This document shows positions 8,010 through 15,202 of a stretch of 15,459 nucleotides of DNA, piece after piece. A program made the position numbers and the translations under genes. Within the stretch, counting starts at the first letter, position 1. The number at the start of each line of letters is the position of its first letter. The notes beneath the pieces are model-generated. The model did no database searches and was not told where the DNA came from. It saw only the letters and a list, made by a program, of their open reading frames with translations. This DNA comes from Opitutus sp. GAS368 (GTDB lineage: Bacteria; Verrucomicrobiota; Verrucomicrobiia; Opitutales; UBA953), in contig CAMDQP010000015.1 of NCBI GenBank assembly GCA_945906115.1, positions 1 to 15,459 on the forward strand, given 5' to 3'.

Positions 8010-9301
8010 TCCCCGACAATCGTCCCAGGCGGAACGATGGCACCCTTCTTGACGACAATCACGCCATCCCGGACGAACAAGGCGTCGGTCTCCCATTTCT
8101 CGGGCAGGCCGGTCGGTGCGAGGCGACAGCCGGCGCCAATCCGCGCGTTCTTGTCGATGATCGCATTGCGGATGAGGCAGTTGGGGCCGACGCCAATATC
8201 AGGACGACCAAGCGAGTTGTTTTGGGCGAGATCATGCGGCCGCTCGAAGGTGTCGGCACCCATCATGACCACGTTCTCGAGGCGGGAGCCGCCGCGGATC
8301 ACGGAGCGGACGCCGATGACGCAGCGATTCAGTTCTGAGTCGTCAACGATGGCGCCATCGGCCATCAGGACGCGCTGCGAGCGGGCGCCGTTAAGCTTGG
8401 CCGGAGGGAGATAGCGGGAATGGGTGTAGACCGGATTCTGACCGTCAAAGAAATCGAACGGAGGCACCGGGTCGGTGAGGGTAAGATTACACTCCCAGAA
8501 GGAGCCCACAGTACCAATGTCCTCCCAGTAACCGTCAAAAACGTAGGCCATCATCCGCTTCGAGGCGAGCAAGCCAGGGATGACTTCCTTGCCAAAGTCG
8601 GTCTGGGCTGGGTCAGCCAGAGCCTCGCGCATGACCTTTCCAGAGAAGAGGTAGATACCCATCGAGGCCAGACAGTAAGGCGTGTCAGACTTGTCGGACA
8701 GGCGGGCACGGGCGTTACCGCCGAGCACGAGGGAGGAAATGACGGCCGGATCCTTCGGCTTCTCGACGAACTCGACGATGCGAAGGTCGGCGTTGACGCG
8801 CATCACGCCGAGGGCGCTGACCTGGTCAGATGGCATGGCCTTGGCGGCGATAGTCACGTCGGCGGCGTTCTCGATGTGCTGGCGAGCGAGCTCGTCGAAA
8901 TCGAGGCGGTAGAGCTGGTCGCCGGAAAGGATGAGCACCAGGTCCTCGTCCTTCAGGTTGTAGTGATGCAGGTTCTGGCGGACCGCGTCGGCCGTGCCCT
9001 GATACCAGGTCTCCTTGTCGCCCGTCTGCTCGGCGGCGAGGATATCGACGAAGCCGCGGCCGAAACCGTCGAACTTATAGGTCTGCTGGATGTGCTTGTG
9101 GAGGGACGCCGTGTTGAACTGCGTCAGGACGAAGATCTGATTGAAGCCAGAGTTCAGGCAATTGCTGATCGGGATGTCGACCAGGCGGTAATTACTGGCG
9201 AGCGGCACGGCCGGCTTGCAGCGGTCCTTGGTCAGGGGATAGAGGCGGGAGCCACGACCGCCCCCCATGATGATACTGATGACGCGAGGAAGGGAAGGCA
9301 T
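8006..9301 (-). CDS. glgC: glucose-1-phosphate adenylyltransferase (ADP-glucose pyrophosphorylase)
   Basis: Encodes 431 residues. It makes ADP-glucose and pyrophosphate from ATP and glucose-1-phosphate, the committed step of bacterial glycogen synthesis, in the cytosol. The nucleotidyltransferase domain starts with GGGRGSRLYPLT (13-24) and KP (29-30). WYQGTADAVRQN (99-110), LSGDQLY with D128 as the likely catalytic metal aspartate, and FVEKP with K181 as the likely glucose-1-phosphate lysine follow, then GYWEDIGT (257-264). The C-terminal part (about 315-431) has the irregular repeats of a left-handed beta-helix and ends GVIVVKKGAIVPPGTIVGE. The YRLVDIPISNCLNSG and VLTQFNTASL stretches resemble cyanobacterial and plant enzymes more than E. 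coli GlgC. ATG 9301 is chosen because the conserved domain begins at once; the upstream extension to 9685 is antisense to the next gene. No other glycogen gene is in the window. Confidence 0.95.
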   Translation of the reverse strand: MPSLPRVISIIMGGGRGSRLYPLTKDRCKPAVPLASNYRLVDIPISNCLNSGFNQIFVLTQFNTASLHKHIQQTYKFDGFGRGFVDILAAEQTGDKETWYQGTADAVRQNLHHYNLKDEDLVLILSGDQLYRLDFDELARQHIENAADVTIAAKAMPSDQVSALGVMRVNADLRIVEFVEKPKDPAVISSLVLGGNARARLSDKSDTPYCLASMGIYLFSGKVMREALADPAQTDFGKEVIPGLLASKRMMAYVFDGYWEDIGTVGSFWECNLTLTDPVPPFDFFDGQNPVYTHSRYLPPAKLNGARSQRVLMADGAIVDDSELNRCVIGVRSVIRGGSRLENVVMMGADTFERPHDLAQNNSLGRPDIGVGPNCLIRNAIIDKNARIGAGCRLAPTGLPEKWETDALFVRDGVIVVKKGAIVPPGTIVGE

Positions 9302-9404
9302 GGCGGGATGACCTACCTTCCCTCCGGTCGCCCGCGCCCTCAAGCGGAAAAGGGTGAATGGCGGCTTGAAGGCGGCACCGTGTCGGGGTTGCATCGGCCT
9401 CCAC
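9302..9404. promoter_or_regulatory. divergent intergenic region between glgC and the MBL-fold gene
   Basis: This 103-bp gap must hold the promoters of two divergent genes. A purine-rich stretch, GGAGGGAAGGTAGG on the minus strand, lies about 11-24 nt before the glgC start, rather far for a Shine-Dalgarno. No clear -35/-10 pair was recognised. Confidence 0.35.
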
Positions 9405-10199
9405 ATGGCCTTCGCCTTCCACATCCTCGGCACGAGCAGCTCCGGCAACTGCTCCCTACTGGAAGCGGGCGGTGCGCGCATGATGCTCGATGCAGGATTC
9501 CAGGGCCCCCGCCTCGAGGCTTCGCTGCAGAAGCTCGGCATCGAGGCGCGCGCCCTCGACGCGGTCTTCATCACCCACGAGCACGCGGACCACTGCGTCG
9601 GCCTCCCTGCTCTGCTCCGCCAGAATCCTTTGCTAAAGGTCTTCGCCAACCGCGAGACGGCCCGGCGCATGAAGGATTCGTTCAAGTCTCAGCCAGACTG
9701 GCAGCTCTTTGAGACCGGCACCACGTTCGAGTTCCGCGGAATCCAGGTCACCTCGATTCCCATCCCGCACGATGCGGCCGATCCGGTCGGCTTCGCTTTC
9801 GATCTGCCTGCCGAAGACGCCCGCCCGGCCAAGCGCCTGACCTGGCTGACCGACCTCGGTCACGCCACGCCAGTCGTGAAACACCATGTCGCACTCGCCG
9901 ACATCCTCGTGCTCGAGGCGAACTACGACGACGAGATGCTCGACCTCTCCAAGCGCCCGGCCTCGCTCAAACAGCGTATCCGCGGCAACTTCGGCCACCT
10001 CTCGAACATCCAGACGAAAGACCTCCTCCTCAGCCTGCGCGAATGGCAGACAACGGAGCTCTACCTCGGCCACCTGAGCAAGGAATGCAACCGCACCATC
10101 ATTGTCGACGCCCTGATGAACGAGGTGCGCGACCAAAAGACCGACCTCCGCATCACGGTGATCGATCCCTTGGAAGATAATCCGGTCAGCCTCTGGTGA
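9405..10199 (+). CDS. WalJ/YycJ-like metallo-beta-lactamase-fold hydrolase
   Basis: Encodes 264 residues. The N-terminal HILGTSSSGN is typical of the YycJ/WalJ group. The metal motif THEHADH gives H58, H60, D62 and H63. Further likely ligands are H122 (IPIPHDAADPVG), D150 (WLTDLGH), H198 (GHLSN) and H223 (LGHLSKECN). The GHLSN segment supports this subgroup over glyoxalase II or RNase J. In Firmicutes the homologue sits in the walRK operon and has been described as a DNA exonuclease; the role outside that context is poorly known. No two-component genes are adjacent here. ATG 9405 is chosen because the fold starts there; the in-frame ATG 9354 adds a non-conserved, cysteine-containing leader. 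The gene ends 3 bp from the convergent secreted-protein gene. Confidence 0.9.
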   Translation: MAFAFHILGTSSSGNCSLLEAGGARMMLDAGFQGPRLEASLQKLGIEARALDAVFITHEHADHCVGLPALLRQNPLLKVFANRETARRMKDSFKSQPDWQLFETGTTFEFRGIQVTSIPIPHDAADPVGFAFDLPAEDARPAKRLTWLTDLGHATPVVKHHVALADILVLEANYDDEMLDLSKRPASLKQRIRGNFGHLSNIQTKDLLLSLREWQTTELYLGHLSKECNRTIIVDALMNEVRDQKTDLRITVIDPLEDNPVSLW

Positions 10200-10202
10200 G
10201 GC

Positions 10203-12137
10203 TTACTTCTTTGCCGGTACCGGCACTTCGTCGTCGGCGGCAGGCGCGGGGGGCGGGGCGGGCACGGTGCCCGTCGAACGGATTACGGCGCTCTCGGCCA
10301 CGGATTTCGCCAGACGCTTGACCGCGGCGCCACAGGCTGGCGAAGCGGGGTTCAGGTCCTGCGCGGAAAGCCAGGCGGTGAGCGCAGCTGCTTCGGCGCC
10401 ATCCTTCTCGAGCTTCTCGGCATGGCCGATGAGCTGGGCGTAATTGGCGACCAGCGGAGCGATGTCGGAACGCGTCTTGGCGAGCACAATGTCGTCGGAC
10501 TCCGTCTTATACACCTCGACGATGACGTCCCACGCGAGGTAGGGATTATTCTGCGTGGCCAGCACGGAAGCCTTCTGGATGTTGGCATCGAGCTCGCCGA
10601 CGCGGTTGACCACCTTGCGAAGCTTCTCGGAGCGCTCCTTGTCCTGGGCTAGGGCTAAGGCGTATTCCAGCTTCTTGTTGTAGATGTCGCGCCACTTCGA
10701 CTCCGCCATGAGGCGGTCGAATTCCGGAATCTTCTGGGCCAACGTGTCCTGTCGGCTCACCACCTGCGTGGCGAAGTCTTTCACGCCGGGATTCTGGGGC
10801 CAGATCTTGGCGGCGCGCTCGAGGGCAGCCTCGGCCTTGACATTATCGCCAGCCAAGGCGGCACCCTTAGCGGAGAGCAGGGACATGTTCGACGCGTTCA
10901 TCGCATTGGTGACCTTCGAGAGGATCGGGGCGCCGGGGAAGTCACGGGCGCGACCGCGGACCTTGTTGACGTAGCCTTCGACATTGCCGAGGTCGCGCTC
11001 ATCCCCGAGCCGCTGGAGTTCGCGGAGATCCCTCCAGAGGGCGAGCATCTCGCGCTTCTTCTCCTGTGGGTAGGACATCACGACGGGCTCGAACTCACCG
11101 AGGAAGAACGTCTCCTGCAGGCGCTCGAAGGCGCCATAGAGCTCCCCCTGCTTCACCAGATCATCGACGGTCTGCATACCTTTGGACGTATCCTTGATCG
11201 CCTCGCGGGAAAGCATGTCGAAGGATTCCAGCGTCGGTACGAAGTCGGAGATCGGGAAGAACTCTTTTACTTCCTTCGCTCCAACGACGATATTCTGGCT
11301 GCCACCCTTGAAGAGCACGCGGTAGAACGAACTCGTGATCAGCGAGTGGCGATAGCGGCGGGCCATGAGGAACGACACCATCTGGGACTGGAACTCGATC
11401 TTCGCTTTGAGTCCGAGCGCGAGCAGTTCGGCATCCTTGGCCAAAATCTGCGCCTGCGTTCGGGCCTCATCCTTCACCTTATAACCAAGCTCGGTGGTTC
11501 CCGTGGAAGACTTACCGAGCGGTTTGGCCTTGGAGGACCCCTCCGAACGGGCGTCATTGGCCGCCTCGATGTTATCTGCTCGGTTGATAACGATGCCTTC
11601 CTGCACCTTACGCAGCGTCTCCATCTGATTCTTGGTGATCTCGATCTGACGGAACTCCTGTTTCATCACCCAAATCTTCTGGACCTGGGAGGCGATGGTG
11701 AGGGAGTTGTTGGCGTCGATATCGTATTCCGCCGCCTTGAACAAAAGATTAAAGGCCTCTTGCTGGTTGCGGTAGTAGTTGTCCTGGTTGATGGACTGGG
11801 CCGAAAGCAGGAACTGGATTTGGTCGAGGAGCGCCACATAGCGCTTCATGTCGCCGTTATCGGTCGGCGCGGCGAGGTAGCGCTCGAAACGGGCGCGGAC
11901 GGCGCGGGAGTTGCCGAGGTTCATCGTGGTGCCCTTCCACTGCATGGTGCCGTTCTCCATGTCCACGGAGTCGCTGTTGACGTTAAAGACACGGTCGGCG
12001 CCACCTTCGGCGGACGAGCTCTTGTAATCACCGGCCGTGCCGCCGCTATTCACCGTAGCACCGGGTGGCGGCGCCTGGGCGAAACCGAGCACAGTCATCG
12101 CACACCAACCAAAGAGACTGAAGAGAGAGTGACGCAT
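10203..12137 (-). CDS. large secreted TPR-like helical protein, unrecognised
   Basis: This 644-residue protein starts with a signal peptide (MRHSLFSLFGWCAMTVLGFAQA, likely cut after AQA at 22). A Gly/Ser-rich linker follows, then almost entirely helical, charged sequence. TPR-like helix pairs are visible around 419-455 (alanine-rich, ending IWPQNPGVKDF) and 566-609 (ending DLNPASPACGAAVKRL). The C-terminus (about 624-644) is a Pro/Ala tail. I do not recognise a family or catalytic motif; a scaffold or adaptor in the periplasm is a reasonable guess. ATG 12137 is chosen because it yields the signal peptide; the open frame from 12206 runs into the upstream gene. It follows the small OB-like membrane protein after 11 bp and is probably cotranscribed with it. 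Confidence 0.85.
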   Translation of the reverse strand: MRHSLFSLFGWCAMTVLGFAQAPPPGATVNSGGTAGDYKSSSAEGGADRVFNVNSDSVDMENGTMQWKGTTMNLGNSRAVRARFERYLAAPTDNGDMKRYVALLDQIQFLLSAQSINQDNYYRNQQEAFNLLFKAAEYDIDANNSLTIASQVQKIWVMKQEFRQIEITKNQMETLRKVQEGIVINRADNIEAANDARSEGSSKAKPLGKSSTGTTELGYKVKDEARTQAQILAKDAELLALGLKAKIEFQSQMVSFLMARRYRHSLITSSFYRVLFKGGSQNIVVGAKEVKEFFPISDFVPTLESFDMLSREAIKDTSKGMQTVDDLVKQGELYGAFERLQETFFLGEFEPVVMSYPQEKKREMLALWRDLRELQRLGDERDLGNVEGYVNKVRGRARDFPGAPILSKVTNAMNASNMSLLSAKGAALAGDNVKAEAALERAAKIWPQNPGVKDFATQVVSRQDTLAQKIPEFDRLMAESKWRDIYNKKLEYALALAQDKERSEKLRKVVNRVGELDANIQKASVLATQNNPYLAWDVIVEVYKTESDDIVLAKTRSDIAPLVANYAQLIGHAEKLEKDGAEAAALTAWLSAQDLNPASPACGAAVKRLAKSVAESAVIRSTGTVPAPPPAPAADDEVPVPAKK

Positions 12138-12148
12138 GGGGGAAAGGT

Positions 12149-12544
12149 TCAGAAACGTTCGAGGGCTTCGACGACCAGGAGGTCGCGGGTGACGCGCAGC
12201 TTGCACTTGAAGCGCTGGCCGACCTCAAAGGAGTCGGTAGAGCCGGCGGGGACGAAGATGGGGATACGGCCAGCGGGACGGGTCGGGTCCTTCTCGATGG
12301 GCTTCACGGCGAGCACGCGCCCGCGGCCTTCGACAAAAGCGAGCTGCTGCTCGACCTGACAGTCGAGGCGGTAGGAGTTGCCCTGCAGCGTGGCCCAATC
12401 CTTGCGGTAAGCCTCGACGGAGAAAGGTGTGAGGTCGGCAAACTTACCGCCGCCGCCCATGCGCGGGGCGACAATCGCGACGAGAATCACGATCACGACG
12501 ACCGGAATGCCGAGGGCGAAAAAGAGGGGGTTAATTTTGGACAT
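12149..12544 (-). CDS. small single-pass membrane protein with OB-like soluble domain, unrecognised
   Basis: This 131-residue protein has one membrane segment at about 6-26, a glycine-rich turn (GGGG around 30-33), then a soluble domain. Residues about 58-131 alternate hydrophobic and polar residues in a five-strand-like pattern (YRLDCQVEQQLAF, GRVLAVKP, IPIFVPA, FKCKLRVTRDLLVVEALERF). This resembles an OB-fold, but no signature residue proves it. The N-terminus (MSKINPLFF) suggests an N-in anchor with the domain outside the cytoplasm. It lies 11 bp upstream of the secreted TPR-like gene, and 117 bp after the ABCG-type transporter on the same strand. No Shine-Dalgarno is within the usual distance; a GGGGAGG lies about 19 nt upstream, inside a hairpin. 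Confidence 0.8.
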   Translation of the reverse strand: MSKINPLFFALGIPVVVIVILVAIVAPRMGGGGKFADLTPFSVEAYRKDWATLQGNSYRLDCQVEQQLAFVEGRGRVLAVKPIEKDPTRPAGRIPIFVPAGSTDSFEVGQRFKCKLRVTRDLLVVEALERF

Positions 12545-12563
12545 GGAAATGGGCGGGGGCTGA

Positions 12564-12584
12564 CCTCCCCTAATCCTAGGGAGG
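12564..12584. repeat. inverted repeat upstream of the OB-like membrane protein gene
   Basis: CCTCCC (12564-12569) pairs with GGGAGG (12579-12584), and an inner TA/TA pair can extend the stem past one bulged C. It lies 20-40 bp before the minus-strand start at 12544, so it is probably in that gene's 5' leader, where it could hide the GGGGAGG sequence. Confidence 0.45.
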
Positions 12585-12603
12585 TTTGGGATTTGTTCCA
12601 GCG

Positions 12604-12623
12604 ATTTCCCTTATAAGGGAAAT
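12604..12623. repeat. perfect 20-bp palindrome
   Basis: ATTTCCCTTATAAGGGAAAT reads identically on both strands with no spacer. It lies mid-gap between two same-strand genes, 60 bp before the start at 12544. The lack of a loop favours a dimeric protein-binding site (operator) over an RNA hairpin. An AT-rich promoter core could overlap it. Confidence 0.6.
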
Positions 12624-12637
12624 AACGAAGCCGAATG

Positions 12638-12661
12638 GGCCTAGGGGTTTCAGCCTAGGCC
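12638..12661 (-). terminator. 8-bp stem-loop directly after the ABCG-type transporter stop codon
   Basis: GGCCTAGG (12638-12645) pairs perfectly with CCTAGGCC (12654-12661) around an 8-nt loop. It starts one base past the transporter's stop codon (12664-12662). It looks like a transcript-end or partial terminator. No T-run follows at once on the minus strand (CATTCGGCTTCG), so read-through to the downstream genes is plausible. Confidence 0.45.
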
Positions 12662-14359
12662 TCAGTTCCAACGCTTCTGCTGGCAGCCGTACACGACCAG
12701 ACAGAACCCGACCAAGCCCTGAATCAGCAGGACCGCCAAGCCTTCGGTGGTGCTGGCCACATAGGCGGTCTGATTGGGCATGCTGGCGGTATAGGCGTCG
12801 TAAAGCGGCTGCCCCATCATGGACTTCATGTAGCCGGACCAACCCCAGTAGGAATTAATGAAAGGCCGGCAGACCCAGGTCAGCGCCGCGGGTAAAGCCA
12901 GGACTACCCCGGAGAGCGGGAGCTGGAAGCCGACGAGGTAGATCGAAAGCAGCGAGGATTTCTCCGGCGAAGTGAGCATCGCCGAGAAGCCAAGGCACAC
13001 GACCGACATGGAGACACAACTGGCGGCGAGGATGGCGAGCTGCTCCGCCCAAGGTCCGGGAAAATTACAAATAAGCTTTACGAACAGGCACATCCAGACC
13101 CCTTGGAAAATCGCCACGAGGGAGACAAAGACGATCTTGGAGAACGCGTAGGCCCACGGACGCAGACCCGTCATGCGCTCTTTCTCGTAAAGCATGCGCT
13201 CAGCGGAGATCTCGCGGCCGCCGTTGTTGGCGCCCATGAGCGTAAGCAGGATGACCTGGAACATGATCAGCCCAGCGGCGAGGCCAGCGAGCTGGGCGTT
13301 CGACATCTGCACTTTGAGCGCCAGCTGCACCTCCGCCATCGACGCGGTATTACGGTCCATCGGGATCTTCAGGACATCCCAGACGCCATCGAGGTTGAAG
13401 ATGATCACGAGTAGCGGGAAGCCGAACGTGATCGCGAGCGTAAGGCCAAGGTAGCCAGTGTCGCGGAAGAAGAGTTTAAGCCGGCGGGAAAGCAGCGTGC
13501 TGAACTGCGAGACACCGTCAGGAATCGAGGGCTCCGGCAGCGGTTCAACCTCGGCGGATGTGCCGACCTTGGTGACGGCGACCTCATAGGAATCCTGATG
13601 CTCGGCCTGATGGATGGCCCAGCGATCACGCCAAGTGGCGAGGTCCGAGGCGTTAAGTACCTCATAGAGACGCAGGCCATCGGGAATACCGAAATAGTTG
13701 AGCAGCGCGTCCGGTGAGCCCTGGAAGACCACGTCGCCCTGATAGACGACCGTGACCCAGTCGAACTGGTTGAGCTTCCCGAGATTATGAATGATGCAGA
13801 CGAAACTCTTATGGCTCGTCTCGGCGAGGCTGCGCAGCAAGGCGAGGATCTGGTCCTCGGATTGAGGATCGAGGCCCGACGTAACTTCGTCGCAGACCAT
13901 GCACGGCGGATCGAGGGTGAGTTCCAGGCCGAGCGAAAGACGACGCAACTGCCCCCCGGAAAGGGCTGAGACGCGCTTATCACGGTGCGGGGCCAGGCCC
14001 GTGACGCCCAAGACGGACTCTAGGCGACGGGCGCGCTCAGCGGCATCAGGCACCGCGAGCTCGAGGGCGTAAGCCAAGGACTCGGCAACGGTCAGCTGAG
14101 GCTGCGCCGCGGTGAACTGCGGGGCGAAACCGACCTTGCCGACGAGGTCTTCGGTACAGGTGATGCGCTGGCCGGCGAGACAGGCTTCGCCGGACGAAGG
14201 CAGGATGCCCAGGATGGCCTTCATCAAGGTCGTCTTACCGCAACCCGAAGGCCCGATGACGGCATTGAGGCCGCGGGGAAGGAAGCGGGCGCTGGCGCCG
14301 TCGAGGATGACGGGGCCGTCATTGCCCGCCTGCACGGTGAGGTTCTGGCAGCTCAGCAT
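12662..14359 (-). CDS. ABCG-type fused ATPase-permease transporter
   Basis: Encodes 565 residues in the 'reverse' order of ABCG/White half-transporters: ATPase first (about 1-230), membrane domain last (about 305-565). Motifs are Walker A GPSGCGKTT (36-44), Q-loop Q81, signature LSGGQLRR (133-140), Walker B CMVCDE with D157 and catalytic E158, and switch histidine H191. About six hydrophobic helices follow, near 322-342, 372-392, 415-440, 455-475, 480-505 and 540-560. All catalytic residues are present, so a homodimer could work alone. The substrate is unknown; family members export lipids, sterols or small molecules. No FHA domain precedes it, unlike several known bacterial relatives. It leads a minus-strand set with the OB-like membrane protein and the secreted TPR-like protein. 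No Shine-Dalgarno precedes ATG 14359. Confidence 0.9.
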   Translation of the reverse strand: MLSCQNLTVQAGNDGPVILDGASARFLPRGLNAVIGPSGCGKTTLMKAILGILPSSGEACLAGQRITCTEDLVGKVGFAPQFTAAQPQLTVAESLAYALELAVPDAAERARRLESVLGVTGLAPHRDKRVSALSGGQLRRLSLGLELTLDPPCMVCDEVTSGLDPQSEDQILALLRSLAETSHKSFVCIIHNLGKLNQFDWVTVVYQGDVVFQGSPDALLNYFGIPDGLRLYEVLNASDLATWRDRWAIHQAEHQDSYEVAVTKVGTSAEVEPLPEPSIPDGVSQFSTLLSRRLKLFFRDTGYLGLTLAITFGFPLLVIIFNLDGVWDVLKIPMDRNTASMAEVQLALKVQMSNAQLAGLAAGLIMFQVILLTLMGANNGGREISAERMLYEKERMTGLRPWAYAFSKIVFVSLVAIFQGVWMCLFVKLICNFPGPWAEQLAILAASCVSMSVVCLGFSAMLTSPEKSSLLSIYLVGFQLPLSGVVLALPAALTWVCRPFINSYWGWSGYMKSMMGQPLYDAYTASMPNQTAYVASTTEGLAVLLIQGLVGFCLVVYGCQQKRWN

Positions 14360-14392
14360 CGGTTGTAATCTTGCTTCGGCACCCCCGTGGGT

Positions 14393-14398
14393 AAAGGA
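14393..14398 (+). promoter_or_regulatory. Shine-Dalgarno for the small secreted protein
   Basis: AAAGGA lies 8 nt before ATG 14407. The whole divergent gap with the transporter (14360-14406) is only 47 bp, so at least one promoter must overlap a coding region. No clear promoter hexamers were recognised in it. Confidence 0.55.
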
Positions 14399-14406
14399 TT
14401 AACGCC

Positions 14407-15087
14407 ATGAACCCCAAAGCCCTCGCCGCCGCCCTGCTCGCGACCGCCGCCCTCGCCCCCCAGGCCGACGCCTTCCAGATGACCAAGAAGGCCATCCGCA
14501 ACCAAGGCATCTTCGGTATCAAGGTGAACAAGACCGACATGGCCTTCTACGGCCGCGCGGACGCCATCCTGTCGATCTCCTTCCAGGAATACACCACCGG
14601 CTCCTTCATCGTCGCCGAAGTCGTCATCGACATGAAGGACTCCAACCAGCAACTCCGCATCTATAACACCCGCCCGCCGGGGACGGCCGACGTCGCCAAC
14701 CGCGCCAACCGGGCCAGCGCCGCAAACTCCGAGAACCGCGGCCTCGACCCGAAAGACGCCAGCAAGCTCCCGATTCCTGGACCGCTCGCCCTCATCGAAT
14801 CGAAGGTCAATAACGTGGTCAGCAACAGCACCGGCGACCTCGTCGTAAAGACCTACCCGAACACCACCCACGCCAAGACGGTGGAAATGGTTGTCACGAC
14901 TAAGGCCGAGTTGCAGCAGCTCTACTCGAAGATGATCACCCTTTACACCGGCTTCGAAGTGGAAGCCGTCGACGGCGCTTCGGTCGAAGGCTCGAACGGA
15001 GCCACCGCCGCCGCGACCGCTGCGGGCGGCACCGCCGCCAAGATGAAGATCACCCAGATCGGTGGGGTCCTGTTCACGCTCGAGTAA
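14407..15087 (+). CDS. small secreted protein, unrecognised
   Basis: This 226-residue protein starts with a signal peptide (MNPKALAAALLATAALAPQADA, likely cut at 22). The mature part has a beta-like first half (about 30-90, with FYGRADAILSISFQEYTTGSF), a polar Asn/Ala/Arg-rich linker around 95-112, and a second part ending in an Ala/Gly/Thr-rich stretch (about 198-213) before KMKITQIGGVLFTLE. No cysteines, lipobox, catalytic motif or family was recognised. The lack of a membrane anchor suggests a soluble periplasmic or exported protein. It diverges from the ABCG-type transporter and is followed after 115 bp by efp. A functional tie to the transporter is possible only by position. Confidence 0.8.
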   Translation: MNPKALAAALLATAALAPQADAFQMTKKAIRNQGIFGIKVNKTDMAFYGRADAILSISFQEYTTGSFIVAEVVIDMKDSNQQLRIYNTRPPGTADVANRANRASAANSENRGLDPKDASKLPIPGPLALIESKVNNVVSNSTGDLVVKTYPNTTHAKTVEMVVTTKAELQQLYSKMITLYTGFEVEAVDGASVEGSNGATAAATAAGGTAAKMKITQIGGVLFTLE

Positions 15088-15131
15088 GTCGGCGTCAGTC
15101 CCCACACGCCTATTTTAAAGGGCGAAACAGC

Positions 15132-15175
15132 CCCGAGCCACCTTTCGGGCAAGTCCGGCTTGACCGTCCCGAAGG
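15132..15175 (+). promoter_or_regulatory. leader with two mutually exclusive hairpins upstream of efp
   Basis: TCGGG (15145-15149) can pair with upstream CCCGA (15132-15136). Alternatively CTTTCGGG (15142-15149) pairs with downstream CCCGAAGG (15168-15175, one G-T pair), enclosing a nested CAAG/CTTG hairpin (15150-15162). The fold may mark the end of the preceding transcript or the efp leader. A possible -10, TATTTT, is at 15111-15116 without a good -35. Confidence 0.35.
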
Positions 15176-15202
15176 CGTCCGCTTGTGTCCGCCCTTACTC
15201 CC

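Noticed and set aside
8420..9712. 430-codon plus-strand open frame
   Set aside because: It is antisense to glgC and then overlaps the MBL-fold gene in another frame; no recognisable domain.
9405..10199. Beta-lactamase or glyoxalase II assignment
   Set aside because: The SSSGN start and GHLSN segment fit the WalJ/YycJ group, and there is no signal peptide.
11346..12359. 337-codon plus-strand open frame
   Set aside because: It is antisense to the secreted TPR-like gene and the OB-like gene, and its composition (His/Leu/Val/Gly-rich) fits a shadow frame.
12564..12570. GGGGAGG (minus strand) as Shine-Dalgarno for the gene starting at 12544
   Set aside because: The spacing of about 19 nt is too long and the sequence is inside a hairpin.
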